The notes beneath the pieces were generated by a model that had not been told where the DNA came from, did not search any database, and worked only from the letters and a program-made list of their open reading frames with translations. From the NCBI GenBank assembly GCA_020091685.1, contig CM034607.1, positions 8,367,465 through 8,431,464 of the forward strand: DNA of 64,000 nt. The letters run 5' to 3'. The DNA comes from Lutjanus erythropterus (taxonomy: Eukaryota; Chordata; Actinopteri; Lutjaniformes; Lutjanidae). The position numbers were made by a program, and so were the translations under genes. This document shows positions 12,540-23,727 of the stretch, piece after piece. Numbering within the stretch: position 1 is the stretch's first letter; every line of letters starts with the position of its first letter.

Positions 12540-13110
12540 AAAGGAGAAGGAGGCATACTTTATCAATCCCCTGTGAGAAATTACATTTTGCAATTTTTAA
12601 ATATACACACACAAAATACACACATGCACAAACAAGACCTATAGACATGAATCAAAAAGATGTCAGAGCAATAGGGCACATATGCACACATACATATATT
12701 TATGTGTAGTCAGGTGGCCCGAGCAGTTAAGGGTTAGGTGCTTTGCTCACCTCAGGAGTGTCCAGGAGGTGAACCATCACTGGCTACTGCTGCCCCCACA
12801 GTTGTACAAATGACATTGTAAACATAAAAAAGAAAGAAAACTCATCTAAAATGGTCATGGATAGCCCAGTTCAGTAGTAAAATTAATCAACTGAATAATA
12901 AGTAATTCTGAAAAATGTTCAGGCACAGGACTGAGCTGTAAAACTGTGTTACTGGTATGGATGGGGGATATAAAGGTAAAGGACAACTTTTTTTGTCACA
13001 TATATGATTATACACAGAACAGTGTACAGTGAGATTCTGTCTCTGCATTTAACCCAGCCCAAGTTTCAGGAGCAGTGGGCAGCCCCTGTGCAGCCGCCAG
13101 GGACCAACTT
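12540..13110. mobile_element. Dispersed repeat fragments (retroelement or SINE-tail type)
   Basis: CATACTTTATCAATCCCCTGTGAGAAATT near 12555 has the TTTAT-AATCCC-TG-GGAAATT pattern common at ends of fish retroelements. 12720-12790 and 13020-13110 carry GGTTAGGTGCTTTGCTCACC and GAGCAGTGGGCAGCC-type motifs that I know as dispersed fish repeats. Orientation and full borders are unclear. It lies in the parp10 5' intron. Confidence 0.5.
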
Positions 13111-13315
13111 CAGCCAGGAATCAGTTATAAATCACATGCCAAAGTGTAAACTTGTATCATGCATTTGAGTCAAATGCAATTTTTCCCATCTTTTTACCAA
13201 ATATATGTGGTCTAAAAGCTGTGACAGGTTTTGGAAGGATTTAAGTTTCAGTAATATCAACATAAACTCTGAAGAAAGATATCTTGACTTGAGAATTTTG
13301 ACATGGAATGATGAA

Positions 13316-13640
13316 GGGCTCCAGCTACTGATTATTTTAATCATCCATTAATCTGTTGATGATTTTCTAAATTAATTGATCAGTTGTTTGGTACATAAAA
13401 TGTCAGAAAATGGTGAAGAATGTCAATCAGTGTTTTTCAAAGCCCAAAATGACCTCCTCAAATCTCTTGTTTTGTTCACAGCCCAAAGATATTCAGTTTG
13501 CTGTCATTAAGTAGTAAAGAAATATTCACATTTAAGAAGAATCTGAAGAATTTATACTTTTTTCAAACCAGTTAATCGATTATCAGAATAGTTGGCCATT
13601 AATTTTTTAATTGATTATTTGATTTGTTGCAGCTTTAGTG
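13316..13640 (+). mobile_element. Dispersed repeat of the 'GCTGCAACTAACGATT' family
   Basis: The order of motifs is diagnostic: TACTGATTATTTTAATCATC at the left, then AAAATGTCAGAAAATGGTGA, CCCAAAGATATTCAGTTTGC, CACATTTAAGAAG and, at the right, TTAATCGATTATCAGAATAG plus GTTGCAGCTTTAGTG. The same series recurs at 36.0, 53.9, 56.6 and 57.2 kb, with fragments near 33.1 and 58.9 kb. From general knowledge this is an abundant percomorph repeat. Non-coding, about 320 bp. Confidence 0.75.
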
Positions 13641-14027
13641 TGATATGTAGGGTTGCATTGCTTACATTAAGGAATACATGTATAATAGTCTGTAACATGC
13701 CAGAAAATGGAGGATAATACCCAACCACGATTTCCCAAAGCCCAAGTTGGCAAAATGCTATCTTGTGTGCTGTCTCATCTTGTTTGACCAATTTTTGCAT
13801 TTACAGTGATATAATACAAAAAAAATAAGCAAATACCCACTTTTGAGAAGCTGTAATGAGCAACTCTGGACAGTAGATTGAGTCTTACCCATCAGGCTCA
13901 GGCATTGACCCCAAAAGAAAAGAAACAAAGTGGGGTCTTCTGCAAATCCCAGGCTACAGCTGTACACGAATGATCTGAACCACTTTAACTGGGATGTCAC
14001 AGCCTGTGTGGGTTTGTATTTTTCAGG

Positions 14028-17000
14028 ATGCCTGTTGAAAGCCCGGAGGAGAGGACGGTGGAGGTGCTGGCACTGCCCCCAGAAGTGGATGAGGAGCTGC
14101 TCTTTCTCTACTTTGAGAATAAGCGCCGCTCCGGGGGAGGTTCACTCGCCTCTGTGGAGAAGAAGGGTGACAGTGCCATACTGGTGTTTGAAGAGGCAGA
14201 AGGCAAGTGGCAACATAGAGTACACTGTTCGGGATATTTTGCAAATATGGGCACATGTACTTGTGATTTTTTAGCCTTTCACATTGATTTCAACATTTTT
14301 CACGTTCTTCATTCAAAATACTTAAAAAAACATAATAAGTAACAGCTATATTAACAGAAAAAACACCAGTGGCAACACTGGTGTAGCCTGCACTGCATCT
14401 TATTCAGACAGCTTCATACAGCCTTTCAGACCAGTTTGTTTTGGAAACCTTGGTGAATAAGTTTTTTCCAGAAAGTTTCAATACTTTGGCTGCAGTCTAC
14501 TCCTCAGATTTATACAGTAATCTTCTGCAGCTTAAAGGGATACTTTGAATTATTTGATGTATTAGGTTATCACTGTTTGTGTTTTTGTGTGACTAAAGTT
14601 TTTTTTAAAAAGGATTGTTAGGTTTCACAGAATCCACACAATAACACAAACAAACTTAACAGATTGAGGCAGCAGTAGCCCAGCAAATCCCATGTTCTGT
14701 AAGGTAAAATGACTGATTTCACCTATGGGTTGTGGTTGGTTTGGAGAGAGTGATATTTTGCTTGTAAAGTGGTATAGCATGCACTTGAACTGATATTGAA
14801 TTTTTAGATGGACATTTTTTAGATGGCTAAAATACATTTTGTTGCTGATCCGAGTTCATTGCTGATGTCAAGTCAACGGGTGTAATGGTGACATAATAAC
14901 ATACATAACCAGAATGTAGCAGCTGAATTTTAAAGCCATTTATTTCCATAACAAACTTTTAGCTGTTTGTATTTGTTTGTATTCTGAACCGGAAAAAATG
15001 CAAGAACTGTAAATTCAAGACACTGAGTGGAAACAGTGTGATAGTTTGTCACAGATTTACTGGATATTAACTTTGTTTCTCCTCTGATCATTTTGACAGC
15101 TGCTACCCGCGTGCTGTCTAAAGGGCACCACGTTGTGCATAATGTAGAGCTAAGTGTGAGAAAGCCTGCCTCGAAGGACCCATGTAGACTGCTGCTGCAG
15201 GGGATCAACCCCACCACCAGCTTGGAGATGATAGAGCTCTACGTGGAGAACATGATGGATGTGAACGAGACTGAATACACTCTTTATCCCTCACCAAGGG
15301 GAGATCTCATCCTCATTCACCTCAGCCAACCCTGCTCAAAAGGTGCATAAAACCCATATATTTTCTTCACTCATGTTGTTGAAGTGCTCCAAATTGTCCT
15401 TTTCTTCAGTGGCATTGTTTAATATATATATATTTTTTTTTGTTTTGTAGATTTCCAAAACCTTAGTGCTAGAATCTCCAAGAGGCCACTCGATGGGGCC
15501 AAGGTAACTCTTGAGCAGATTGAGCAAACTGACTCCGTCTTAGTGGAGAACCTGCATCCTGGCACCACACCAGACCTGCTCACATTGCACTTTGAGAGCG
15601 TGAGAGGTGGGAATCAGCTGGTGAAGGAAGTCACAATGCTTACAGAGGCTACAGCCAAGGTGTCCTTTGTCAATTATGACTGTAAGTTGTGTATTATACA
15701 GACCTTTAAAGGGATAGTTTGCATTATTTGTAGTGGGGTTGTGTGATTTACTTATTGATAGTCAGTGTTTTAGCTACAGTAGATGCCAGTAAATACAGAG
15801 AGGGGTACCTGCATGGAGGCTGAGTGAATGAACTACTGTGGACAGCGTCAGCAACAAAAGGTATTTTAGCTACTAAAAGCAGGCCCAGTGTAAACTGTAT
15901 TTAGAGTATTTTTCGCAGCTTTACCTTGCTGTCAGGCAGCCTTTACCAATGGGAGACCGATGTTTATTAGCCAAATATCGCTTTCTCCAAACCAGCCAAA
16001 CTCTACCTCATACAACCCCACTTCAAATAATCCGAATTATCCCTTTAAACTCTTTGGTTGTTTCATGGTAGATTTCTTGATTAAACAAAATGTGTCTCTG
16101 TATTTCTTTGACCAGCTGTGAACCATGTCGTGGATCATCCACACAAACTGGAAGGGGCTGATCTTGTAGTGGTGGCATACTTCGACTTTCTTCAACCTAC
16201 GCAAACTTTAACACCACAAGACTCTGAAGTCAAAAGCCAGGACATGGCTGAGGCAGACTCAGAGGATATGAGTGATGTGCAGATGCCGACCAATCCTCCC
16301 ACAGTGGTCAGCTCAAGCAGCCAGTCCTCCTCTCAGGCGGCCTCGGGGCCCCTCGCTGCCCCTGAGGCATTAGAGGAGGAGGTCATGGAAGTCTTGGAGG
16401 ATCAACCTGAGGAAGAAGAAACACTTTCGAGCCATATTGCCATCACTGACCCAGTAAAACTTGCTTTGTTTCAGCGCAGCACCTTTCAACAGGACACTAA
16501 AAAGGCTCATCCAAATGTCACCATCCAAATCAAAGACAATGGAGTGGACATTGCAGGTACTGACAGACAAGTGTTTGAGCAGATCAAACACTCCATCATG
16601 GACTATTTTGGCAAAATGGCTGAGACTCATATCACCCTTGAGCCAGAAAAGGCTGAGTTTCTTGCGAGAAAAGATGTAAAAGAGCGACTTCTGCAAACCA
16701 TCAATCAAACTGGCTCACCTGTTATGTACACCGTGTCAGACTGTAACGTTGTGGTAAACTCCCTATCACAGAACTCTGCAAACCAGGCATGTAGCTTTTT
16801 GAAATCGCAGCTGGGTCACTTCAGCATACAGGCGGACCCGCAGTATGAATGCTTGTTTTCTTGCAGAGAATGGTCTGACTTCCTGCAGGCTCTGGGTTTC
16901 TGCTCTGTAAAGGTGTCCGAACGAGGAGAGAATATTGATGCGTTGACTCTGAAAGGGATGGAGAGCGAGAAGCAGACTGCAATCCAGGAGTTTCTTGCCA

Positions 17001-20000
17001 CTCCCATTGAAAGGGAGACAGTCATCTCTATGGAGCCAGGCATGCTGAAATACATCCAGATGCATCATCATCAGCTGCTGGCTGACATGACAGAAGTGTC
17101 CATCATTCCACTAGAAGCAGAAGATGTTTGTGGATTGAAGGTATGTGGTGTATCAGTACGTAGAAGCAAAGATTTTGGACTGCAGTGCAATTTGCAAGCT
17201 TTGTGTTATAAATTTCTGGGGCCATTTTAAAGGCATAGTTTGGATTTTTTGAGCTGGGGGTTGAATAAGGTCAGAGTTACAGTAGATGGCGGTTGGCACG
17301 CTTCCAGTTTTATCACCACAGAAGCTAAACAATGTACTGCTGTGGACAAGGTGAAAAGCAAAATGTATTTTTTATCCACTAAAGAGTTGTTTAAAACATT
17401 GCGTAACTTCTGTGCTGATACTGCTTCTCCAAACTGGTGGCATGTTGACTGACATATCCTGTAGTTTACTGACTATGGATAAGTGCTACCTCACTATGAA
17501 AACAAGGGAACTATCCTTCTAAAGCTATAATATGTAACATTTTTCCTCTAAAAAGACTAGACATGTTCTATATTTTACATTTTATCTTGTTATCCAAAAT
17601 GTTTCCATAATACATTCAAGGTAACAGAGTGTTTTTCCTGCTAGCTGCTATAACTTCTGTGAAAACGGGATATGTCGGATACGTCAGAGTGAGGAAGGAA
17701 GTGCACATAACATCAAACAAACTTTAATATTACATCATACATGAACATGATTTCAGTCATGAGTCATGTCAGATGGATACAGCTATGGCAGTTGTTTAAA
17801 AGTGTAGATAACTCCCATGATCCCGCGCCACTTCATTACACCATCCAACTCTGTCTTTTGTAATTTTTGTTTTGAAGTTGAAAGATCCCTAGCAGCAGAA
17901 TTAATATATTGTGCGATTAACATCTTATAAATCCTGAAACGAAATTCTGATACTTATCAGGTTGGTTAATCTTCTGTCATCTGTTTTTTGAACGTGCCTA
18001 ATAGATCCACGGCCCTGTAATTGCTTGTCAAATGGCTGAGGAGGTGTTGCAAGGTGTGGTCTCGTCTATCTGCACCAGAACCATCACAGTAAACGCTCCA
18101 GGAGTGTCCCGCTTTTTAGCTGACAAGGAGTGCCAGAGCATCCTGAATGAGATGGAGACAAAGTTTCAAGTCTATATCAACCCAAAGCTCGTGCCCTGGG
18201 AACCCCTTCCACACCAGGTAACGTAATGATGGAACAAAGCAAGACTTTTCTTTTCTTTTGTATTCTTCTGTGTTTTTGAAGCTGTGATATGTAACTTCAT
18301 TCTGCCACAGTTAACTCTCTGTCGGCCAGTTATACCGGTTGTCATTCATCTTGATGAGCTGTCTGCCTTGAAGCCTCATACGGTATAGCCTGAGGCAGAG
18401 TTTACCAGCATGCACAATGCAGAAGTGAAACACTGTTGTGTACTGTGTTTTTGAAAAAGTCTTGCCTGCTGGATGGTTTAACTTCACCGTACTGTGTTTT
18501 TTACCTGCTGCTTTGTCATCGTCCTCAGCTTAACATATAGTAAATAACAGTATTTACATTCACAAATCATCATAAAGGAACCAATTATAGGCTAATGAGC
18601 TGGATGGATGCATTAATGAATATCAAAGGAAGACATACATTAATACGTTACATACTATGTTATATTAAAAAGCATGTGTTTTAGCTAGCAAGCTAGTGTT
18701 TTTTTTCTCATTTAAGACTATTAATTCCATCACTGCTGGACATTTCCCAAGCATACCAATTTCTAAGATTGATGAATGCAGTTTGATTCCAGTCCCTGAT
18801 TTCACTTAATGTCAAAATCAACATATCACAGATTTTTGGTTTTATTTTTGCTAAAATAACATTAAGTTCTGTGATAATTCAGTTACAGTACAAGGAGGAG
18901 TGAGGCTTGTTAACACAGTTAATTGTGGGTATAAGGCTACCATTGGCCTCCCTTTCTGCTGTGTGAGTGTTACACTTTTCAAAAACCCCGTTAATACCTC
19001 AGAACTACAAACCTGCTTTAAAATGGGAAGTTACCCTAACCATAACCTGATTACTGATGGTATGAATGTAAACAAGCTAGCAGCTATTAACTTTCTTTAT
19101 TACCTTTCTTTTTTGGGGACTGGCTACTTTAATGTCAGGGCTCACCCTGCCACATTCAAAGTTCCACCAAAACAAGTTCCAGCCAAAACTATTTTGCAGG
19201 GTCACCGTTGCTACATCCTGGGCTTAGCGCCGCCAAAGATGATTGTGATTGGTTTTAAAGAAGTACACACAAGCCAAAGGTTTTTTTTTTCCTTATAGTA
19301 GAATACAGCCAAACTTTTCTCCAGCGCACACACAGCACAGTGGAGACAGGTCAAGCTATGCAAGACTAATTTTTGCTTATTGTGTGTCTTCTATAATAAA
19401 TGTGATGCTTCTCTGCAGCTCACACTCCAATCTTATCATAGCTTGACTGAGGGTTCTTGCATGCAGAACAAGGTGTTTTACCACACAATGAAAACGTTAC
19501 TTTGATAAAAGTTACTGTTAGTCATATTTTAAGCCAATAGGCAAGCATGAAACGGTGCTGACCACTGGATTTATTAAAATTGGAATAGTTTGACATTGCA
19601 GTAAATATGCTTAATCACTGTCCCTCTGAAAGACTCACAAAGCCCAGCCAAGAAATAGTTCCAGCACATAACTCCCTGTAAAACCACAACTTGTAATATT
19701 TTTACACCTTTGTGCTCATAAAAAAGGTTAAGTTCACTAAATTAAAATGTAATTTAGTGAACTTTGAGGGACAGTTCACCTCAAAGTTGTTTTAGAGATA
19801 ACAGCTGTAGATATGTCCGCTATCTCTCTCTCTGCTCAAAGCAAAAAAATACATTTACAAATTTAAAAACCAGTGTCTCTTTCCAAAAATCAGGACCAAG
19901 TTACTCGAGATAATCCACAGAACTTTTGTAAAGAAGTGTTGGTGCTTTGAGCACCACAAGCCGAATGCTGTTTATTTCCATTATACTGGAGAGAAGGGAG

Positions 20001-23000
20001 ACATCTCTATGTTTGATATCTCCAAAACTCTGAACTCAGACCAAAACAGTTTAGATTGATAAATAGCACTACAGGACAGGGGAAAAATATGTATTTTTGG
20101 TTTGTTGTTGTTGTTTTTAACCCGCAGGACAGAGCCAGGCTAGCTGTCTCACTCTGTTTCCAGTCTTTCTGCTAAACTAACCTAATGAGTGGCTTGTTTC
20201 ATATCAGATATAACAGTGGTATTGATTTTCTCATCAAAACTTAGGCAAAAAAACAAAGAGGAATTTCACAAAATGTCAAACTATTCCTGTGGCACTGTGT
20301 GGTCTGATACATCTTGGGTCAAATTGTGGCAAATTGGCATTGTTGTTATTCCTTACCTTTGCCTACCTTCCTAATGGGAAGGTAGAAATAAATGCTAAAA
20401 CTTATGAAAAATGGTCAGAAATTGAACTATTCTCAATTAGTTCATGGGCTTAATTATGCAAAACCGCTGATTATAGTTCACTGTAGCAGAAACATTTTGT
20501 GCTCATAGAAACTTTTTTTTTTTTTCAGGACATTTTTGAAACTGCATGGACGATGATGTCCCACAAAAACTTTCAGAAAGCGTCTTCAGATTCTGCACAG
20601 GAGCTCAAATCTGATTCAATGCAGACTGATCATAATGGAGCAGCAGGAGGTAATCAATCGTTTCAGTGATAACAGAAATGATTTTTCATATTTCTGTGCA
20701 GTCTCAAAACAATCTGTTCAACTCTTCGCAGGCCTTTTGGAGGAGGCAAAGAGAGTCGTCTCATCCATTGACGATAGACTCAAGCAGGGTGTGTCCAATT
20801 CAGACCAGCTTGATGACATGGATAATGTGGACTTGTACTCAGCAGAGGAACCGACCAGCCTGACAGATCTGGACCCTGATGTGATAATTGTCGATACTTC
20901 CCAGCCCTCCACTGAGGGGAACACTTCGTGTGGGTCACTCCTGAAAGATGGAGTTCTGGGCCTTTCTAGTGACCTTGAAGAAGAGGCCCAACTGTCTTTA
21001 GCCATCCAGTACTCTATGGAGTCAAGCCATTGGTCCCTGGCAGATGAGGAAGAACAACTGCAAAAAGCTTTGGAGCTGTCCAAGCAAATGATCCAACATG
21101 AATCGTCTTCTAATAGAACTGACAAGAGTCCAAAGGTTTATCAGCCGAAGAAGGGCATTTCCTTAGAGGAAGCCATCAAGGCTGCCAATACTTTACAGCT
21201 ATTTGTGTTTGCAGGTTATAGTTGTGACCTGATTCGGGTGGACATAGCCTTTGGGAAGAAGGTCAGCCAGAGACAGGTCGAGGAGAAACTGGAGCACAGA
21301 ACTGTGAGGAACATGTCCGAGTACCACAAGACGTGTCTGGAGATGATCAAGAGGAAACACGCAGTACACATTCAAATTGAGGGCACCATAATCACCGTTT
21401 CTGGCTTCAAGGACTTTGTGACAGGAGCGTTGTGCGATGTGAAGCTGCTGCTGGAGAAAATGTCCAATGCCATATCTGACCGGGACATCCTGAAGGCTGT
21501 CCAATGGGTGTATCATCACCCAGACTCTTCAGGCACCACTCCTTATTTACCTGATGCCACAGTATTCATTGAGAACGTTTGGAGGATGAAGCTGAAAAAG
21601 ATTGATGTCTTGCTAGATAATCAGCCCCACACCATAAACTTTGAGAAGATGCAAGAATACAACATAGCTTCAGGGAAATCTGTGAAGATCTCCAGGAAGT
21701 TGGTCAATTTAGGGGATGTGACTGAGGATGTACCAGGTAAAACAAACTTTTTAAGTGCCTTATGTTTTCTGCAGAATGTAAAATTTAAATAAAAACATCC
21801 TTTCCAACCTTCACTCAATTGAATTCAAAGGCACGATATTTTATCTTCACAAAGACACAGTTCTTCTGAATTTGATGCCTGCAACATGTTCCTAAAAAGT
21901 TGGTACTGTCATGTTTACCTCTGCGTTACATCACCTTTGCTTTTACAACAGTCAGTGTTTGGGAACAGAGGACACTAATTGTTGTTTTTGAAAGTTTTGA
22001 AAATTCTTTCTCATTCTTGCTTGATATATGACTCCAGGGTCTTCATTGTCATATTTTGCATTTTATAATGCACTACATATTTTCAGTTGTTGTAACACAT
22101 GCAGAAAGTGGCTTGGCTTTGACTTGTCACAAAAGACGTTGTCCGGATTGCAGCATATGTTGCTCCAAAACCCATATGTACCTATCAGCATTGATGGTGC
22201 ATGATGCCATGGGCAACACACTCCTGTACCATCACAGATACTGGCTTTTGAGGTTAGCACTGATAACAATCTTGATGGCCCTTTTCCTCTTTAGGCCAGG
22301 ACATCTATGATTTCCAAAAAGAATTTGAGATGTGGACTCATCAGTGACAAACTGTGTTTACCAACAAGTTTTCCAAAGTGTTACATGCAGAGATTTATCT
22401 GGTTTCTCTGAATCTTTTAATGATATTAGAGGTTGTAGATGGTGAAATCCCTGAATTTCTTGCAAATTTGTGTTGAGAAATGTCGTTCTTTAGCTGTTTG
22501 CCTGTACAGTTTTTACCACAAATAGGTGAATCTTGCCATATCCTTGATTGTGGATGACCGAGCCTTTCAAGGATGCCTCTTTCACACCCTGTCATGATAC
22601 TATTGCCTGCTCCCAATTAGTTTACCTGTTGAATTTTCCAAGCAGGTGTTTTTTAAGTATTCCACAACCTTCCCCATATTTTGCTACCGCTGTCCCAACT
22701 TTTTTGAAATGTGTTGAGTGCATCAAATTCAGAATGAGCGTGTATTTACAAAAAACAATTATGTTTGAACATTAAATATCCTGTCTTTATACTGTATGCC
22801 ATTGGATATAAGTTAAAAAGGATTAGCATATTATTACGTTCTATTTTGTTTGTTCTACACAGCATCCCAACTTTATTTTGGGACTGTAGAAATAACAAAA
22901 TCTAATCTAAATACTCAGTTAAATGATGTGTGAACTGTGTCCTTTGTTAACAGAAGAGGAATACTCTCTGCTGTCGAACCTGCCTGAAGCAAGCAAAGTG

Positions 23001-23727
23001 GACGAGGAATCTGATGAATTTCAGAATGTGGTGAAGAACTTCTATGAGACCATCCAGGAATACCACAGCAAAATCAGAATCATACAGGTAGAAAAAAAAA
23101 ATTAGCTACATATTTTTCAACAAATTGTTTGGTGTGTCTGTAATAACACCAAGGTTTTCCCCCAGGTGGAGAAGCTCATGAATCGACTGCTGTACAATCA
23201 GTACAAGTTGAAGAAGGCGAGCGTCCTGCAGCACGCCACGTATCCGCAGGTTGAACGAACTCTCTACCACGGCACAAGTGAGTCGAGCGTGAAAGAGATC
23301 TGCGTTCATGGGTTCAACAGAAGCTTCTGTGGAAAGAATGGTATGTTATTGACACAACTGTTCTCACATCTGACTCAGTTTGTCTTTATCTTGAGCATCA
23401 ATTTGACAATGTTGATTTTTCTCCGCAGCTACCGTCTACGGTCAGGGGGTGTACTTTGCTGTCAACTCCGCGCTGTCTGTCCAGGATCAGTATTCGCCCC
23501 CAAACACCGATGGATACAAGTTTGTTTTTGTCTCAAAGGTTCTAACAGGAGACTACACTAAAGGCTGCCACTCAATGAAGACTGCCCCATTGAAGGAAAC
23601 TGGTGATATTCCCCTAAGATACGACAGCGTGACCGATGACATCACCAAGCCGTCAATGTTTGTCATCTTCAACGATACGCAGGCTTTCCCTGAATATCTC
23701 ATCACATGCCAGAGAATCCACCGCTGA
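14028..23727 (+). CDS. parp10: Protein mono-ADP-ribosyltransferase PARP10, complete CDS, 10 coding exons
   Basis: Exons: 14028-14202, 15100-15342, 15451-15681, 16116-17140, 18005-18217, 20529-20649, 20732-21736, 22954-23087, 23166-23340, 23429-23727; the sum is 3621 nt, 1206 residues plus TGA, without a break. Order: three RRM-like domains (about 9-245; exon 1 has [14 protein letters not shown] as in human PARP10), an acidic Ser-rich linker, KH-like region (about 290-660), UIMs at about 751-766 and 775-789 with a weaker one near 811-824, a WWE-like domain (about 922-994, VQWVY through [12 protein letters not shown]), and the ART domain (about 1005-1206). ART residues are H1084 (YHGT), Y1116 (GVYFA) and M1184 (KPSMFVIF) in place of the classical Glu. 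The known role is mono-ADP-ribosylation of proteins and RNA ends, ubiquitin binding and antiviral/replication-stress functions. There are no macrodomains, which argues against PARP14. Intron 1 uses a GC donor. Confidence 0.95.
14203..14208 (+). other. parp10: Non-canonical GC splice donor of parp10 intron 1
   Basis: Exon 1 ends AGAAG and the intron opens gcaagt. Only this junction keeps frame: GAA G|CT GCT ACC continues the RRM. The nearest GT (14207) would lead to an immediate TAA in exon 2. The surrounding AAG|GCAAGT fits the strong consensus known for GC-AG introns handled by the major spliceosome. Confidence 0.85.
14532..14910. mobile_element. Truncated TTAA-type inverted-repeat element
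   Basis: The left end is TTAAAGGGATACTTTGAATT. Interior words (TGGCTAAAATACATTTTG-TGCTGA, near 14823-14850) match those at 47.86-47.95 kb in a complete relative. No matching right end was found, so it is a fragment. It lies in parp10 intron 1. Confidence 0.5.
15706..16048. mobile_element. TTAA-type MITE, 343 bp, in parp10 intron 3
   Basis: The left end is TTAAAGGGATAGTTTGCATT. The right end, read on the other strand, is TTAAAGGGATAATTCGGATT, and the match continues through GTGGGGTTGTRTGA for about 45 bp. Both ends terminate in TTAA, which fits TTAA target duplication as in piggyBac/Kolobok-type elements. There is no transposase. It shares interior words (TATTTAGAGTATTTT, ACCTTGCTGTCAG) with 37183-37792 and 46995-48064. 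Confidence 0.8.
17230..17524. mobile_element. TTAA-family MITE relative, about 295 bp, in parp10 intron 4
   Basis: The left end reads AAAGGCATAGTTTGGATTTT. The right end, read inverted, is CTTTAGAAGGATAGTTCCCT. Ends are more diverged than in the 15.7-kb copy. It begins 90 bp after exon 4 and abuts a second repeat at 17525. Confidence 0.6.
17525..17850. mobile_element. Second dispersed repeat, same family as 47.08-47.40 kb
   Basis: Shared motifs in the same order: TTCAAGGTAA, GGGATA near the middle, ATGAACATGATTTC, GAGTCATGTCAGAT, CTCCCATGATCCC and CCACTTCAT. At both places this repeat adjoins or sits inside a TTAA-type MITE. Function unknown; probably non-autonomous. Confidence 0.6.
19762..20103. 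mobile_element. Dispersed repeat of the GGACAGTTCACC family in parp10 intron 5
   Basis: It contains GGGACAGTTCACCTCAAAGT, AGATAACAGCTGTAGATATG, AGATAATCCACAGAACTTTT, CACCACAAGCCGAATGCTG and GATAAATAGCACTACAGGAC, words I know as a common percomorph repeat. The 2.3-kb intron (18218-20528) also holds ISRE-free, unassigned repeats around 18.28 and 19.13-19.45 kb. Confidence 0.55.
21850..22890 (-). mobile_element. Degenerate Tc1-type DNA transposon copy in parp10 intron 7
   Basis: Near the left end is TTCTGAATTTGATGCCTGCA plus AAAAGTTGG; near the right is its inverse (CCAACTTTTTTGAAATGTGT, then GCATCAAATTCAGAATGAG), and the outer end reads CATCCCAACTTTATTTTGGG. On the minus strand a relic of a helix-turn-helix transposase N-terminus is readable (22395-22616, with the pattern [18 protein letters not shown]). 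The catalytic part is missing. A second copy in opposite orientation lies at 40.75-42.13 kb. Confidence 0.7.

Noticed and set aside
14203-14208. GC donor as a sequencing error
   Set aside because: Cannot be excluded from one sequence, but the context AAG|GCAAGT is the strong consensus typical of real GC-AG introns and a second one occurs in cpsf1.
18900-19298. 132-codon open frame in parp10 intron 5
   Set aside because: Overlaps dispersed repeat sequence and interrupts a gene whose flanking exons join in frame without it.
22395-22616. Minus-strand frame with helix-turn-helix pattern
   Set aside because: Only the N-terminal relic of a transposase, without a catalytic domain; noted as part of the mobile element, not as a gene.
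14028-23727. Alternative identity PARP14 or PARP15
   Set aside because: No macrodomains are encoded; RRM and UIM features and the C-terminal [15 protein letters not shown] stretch match PARP10.
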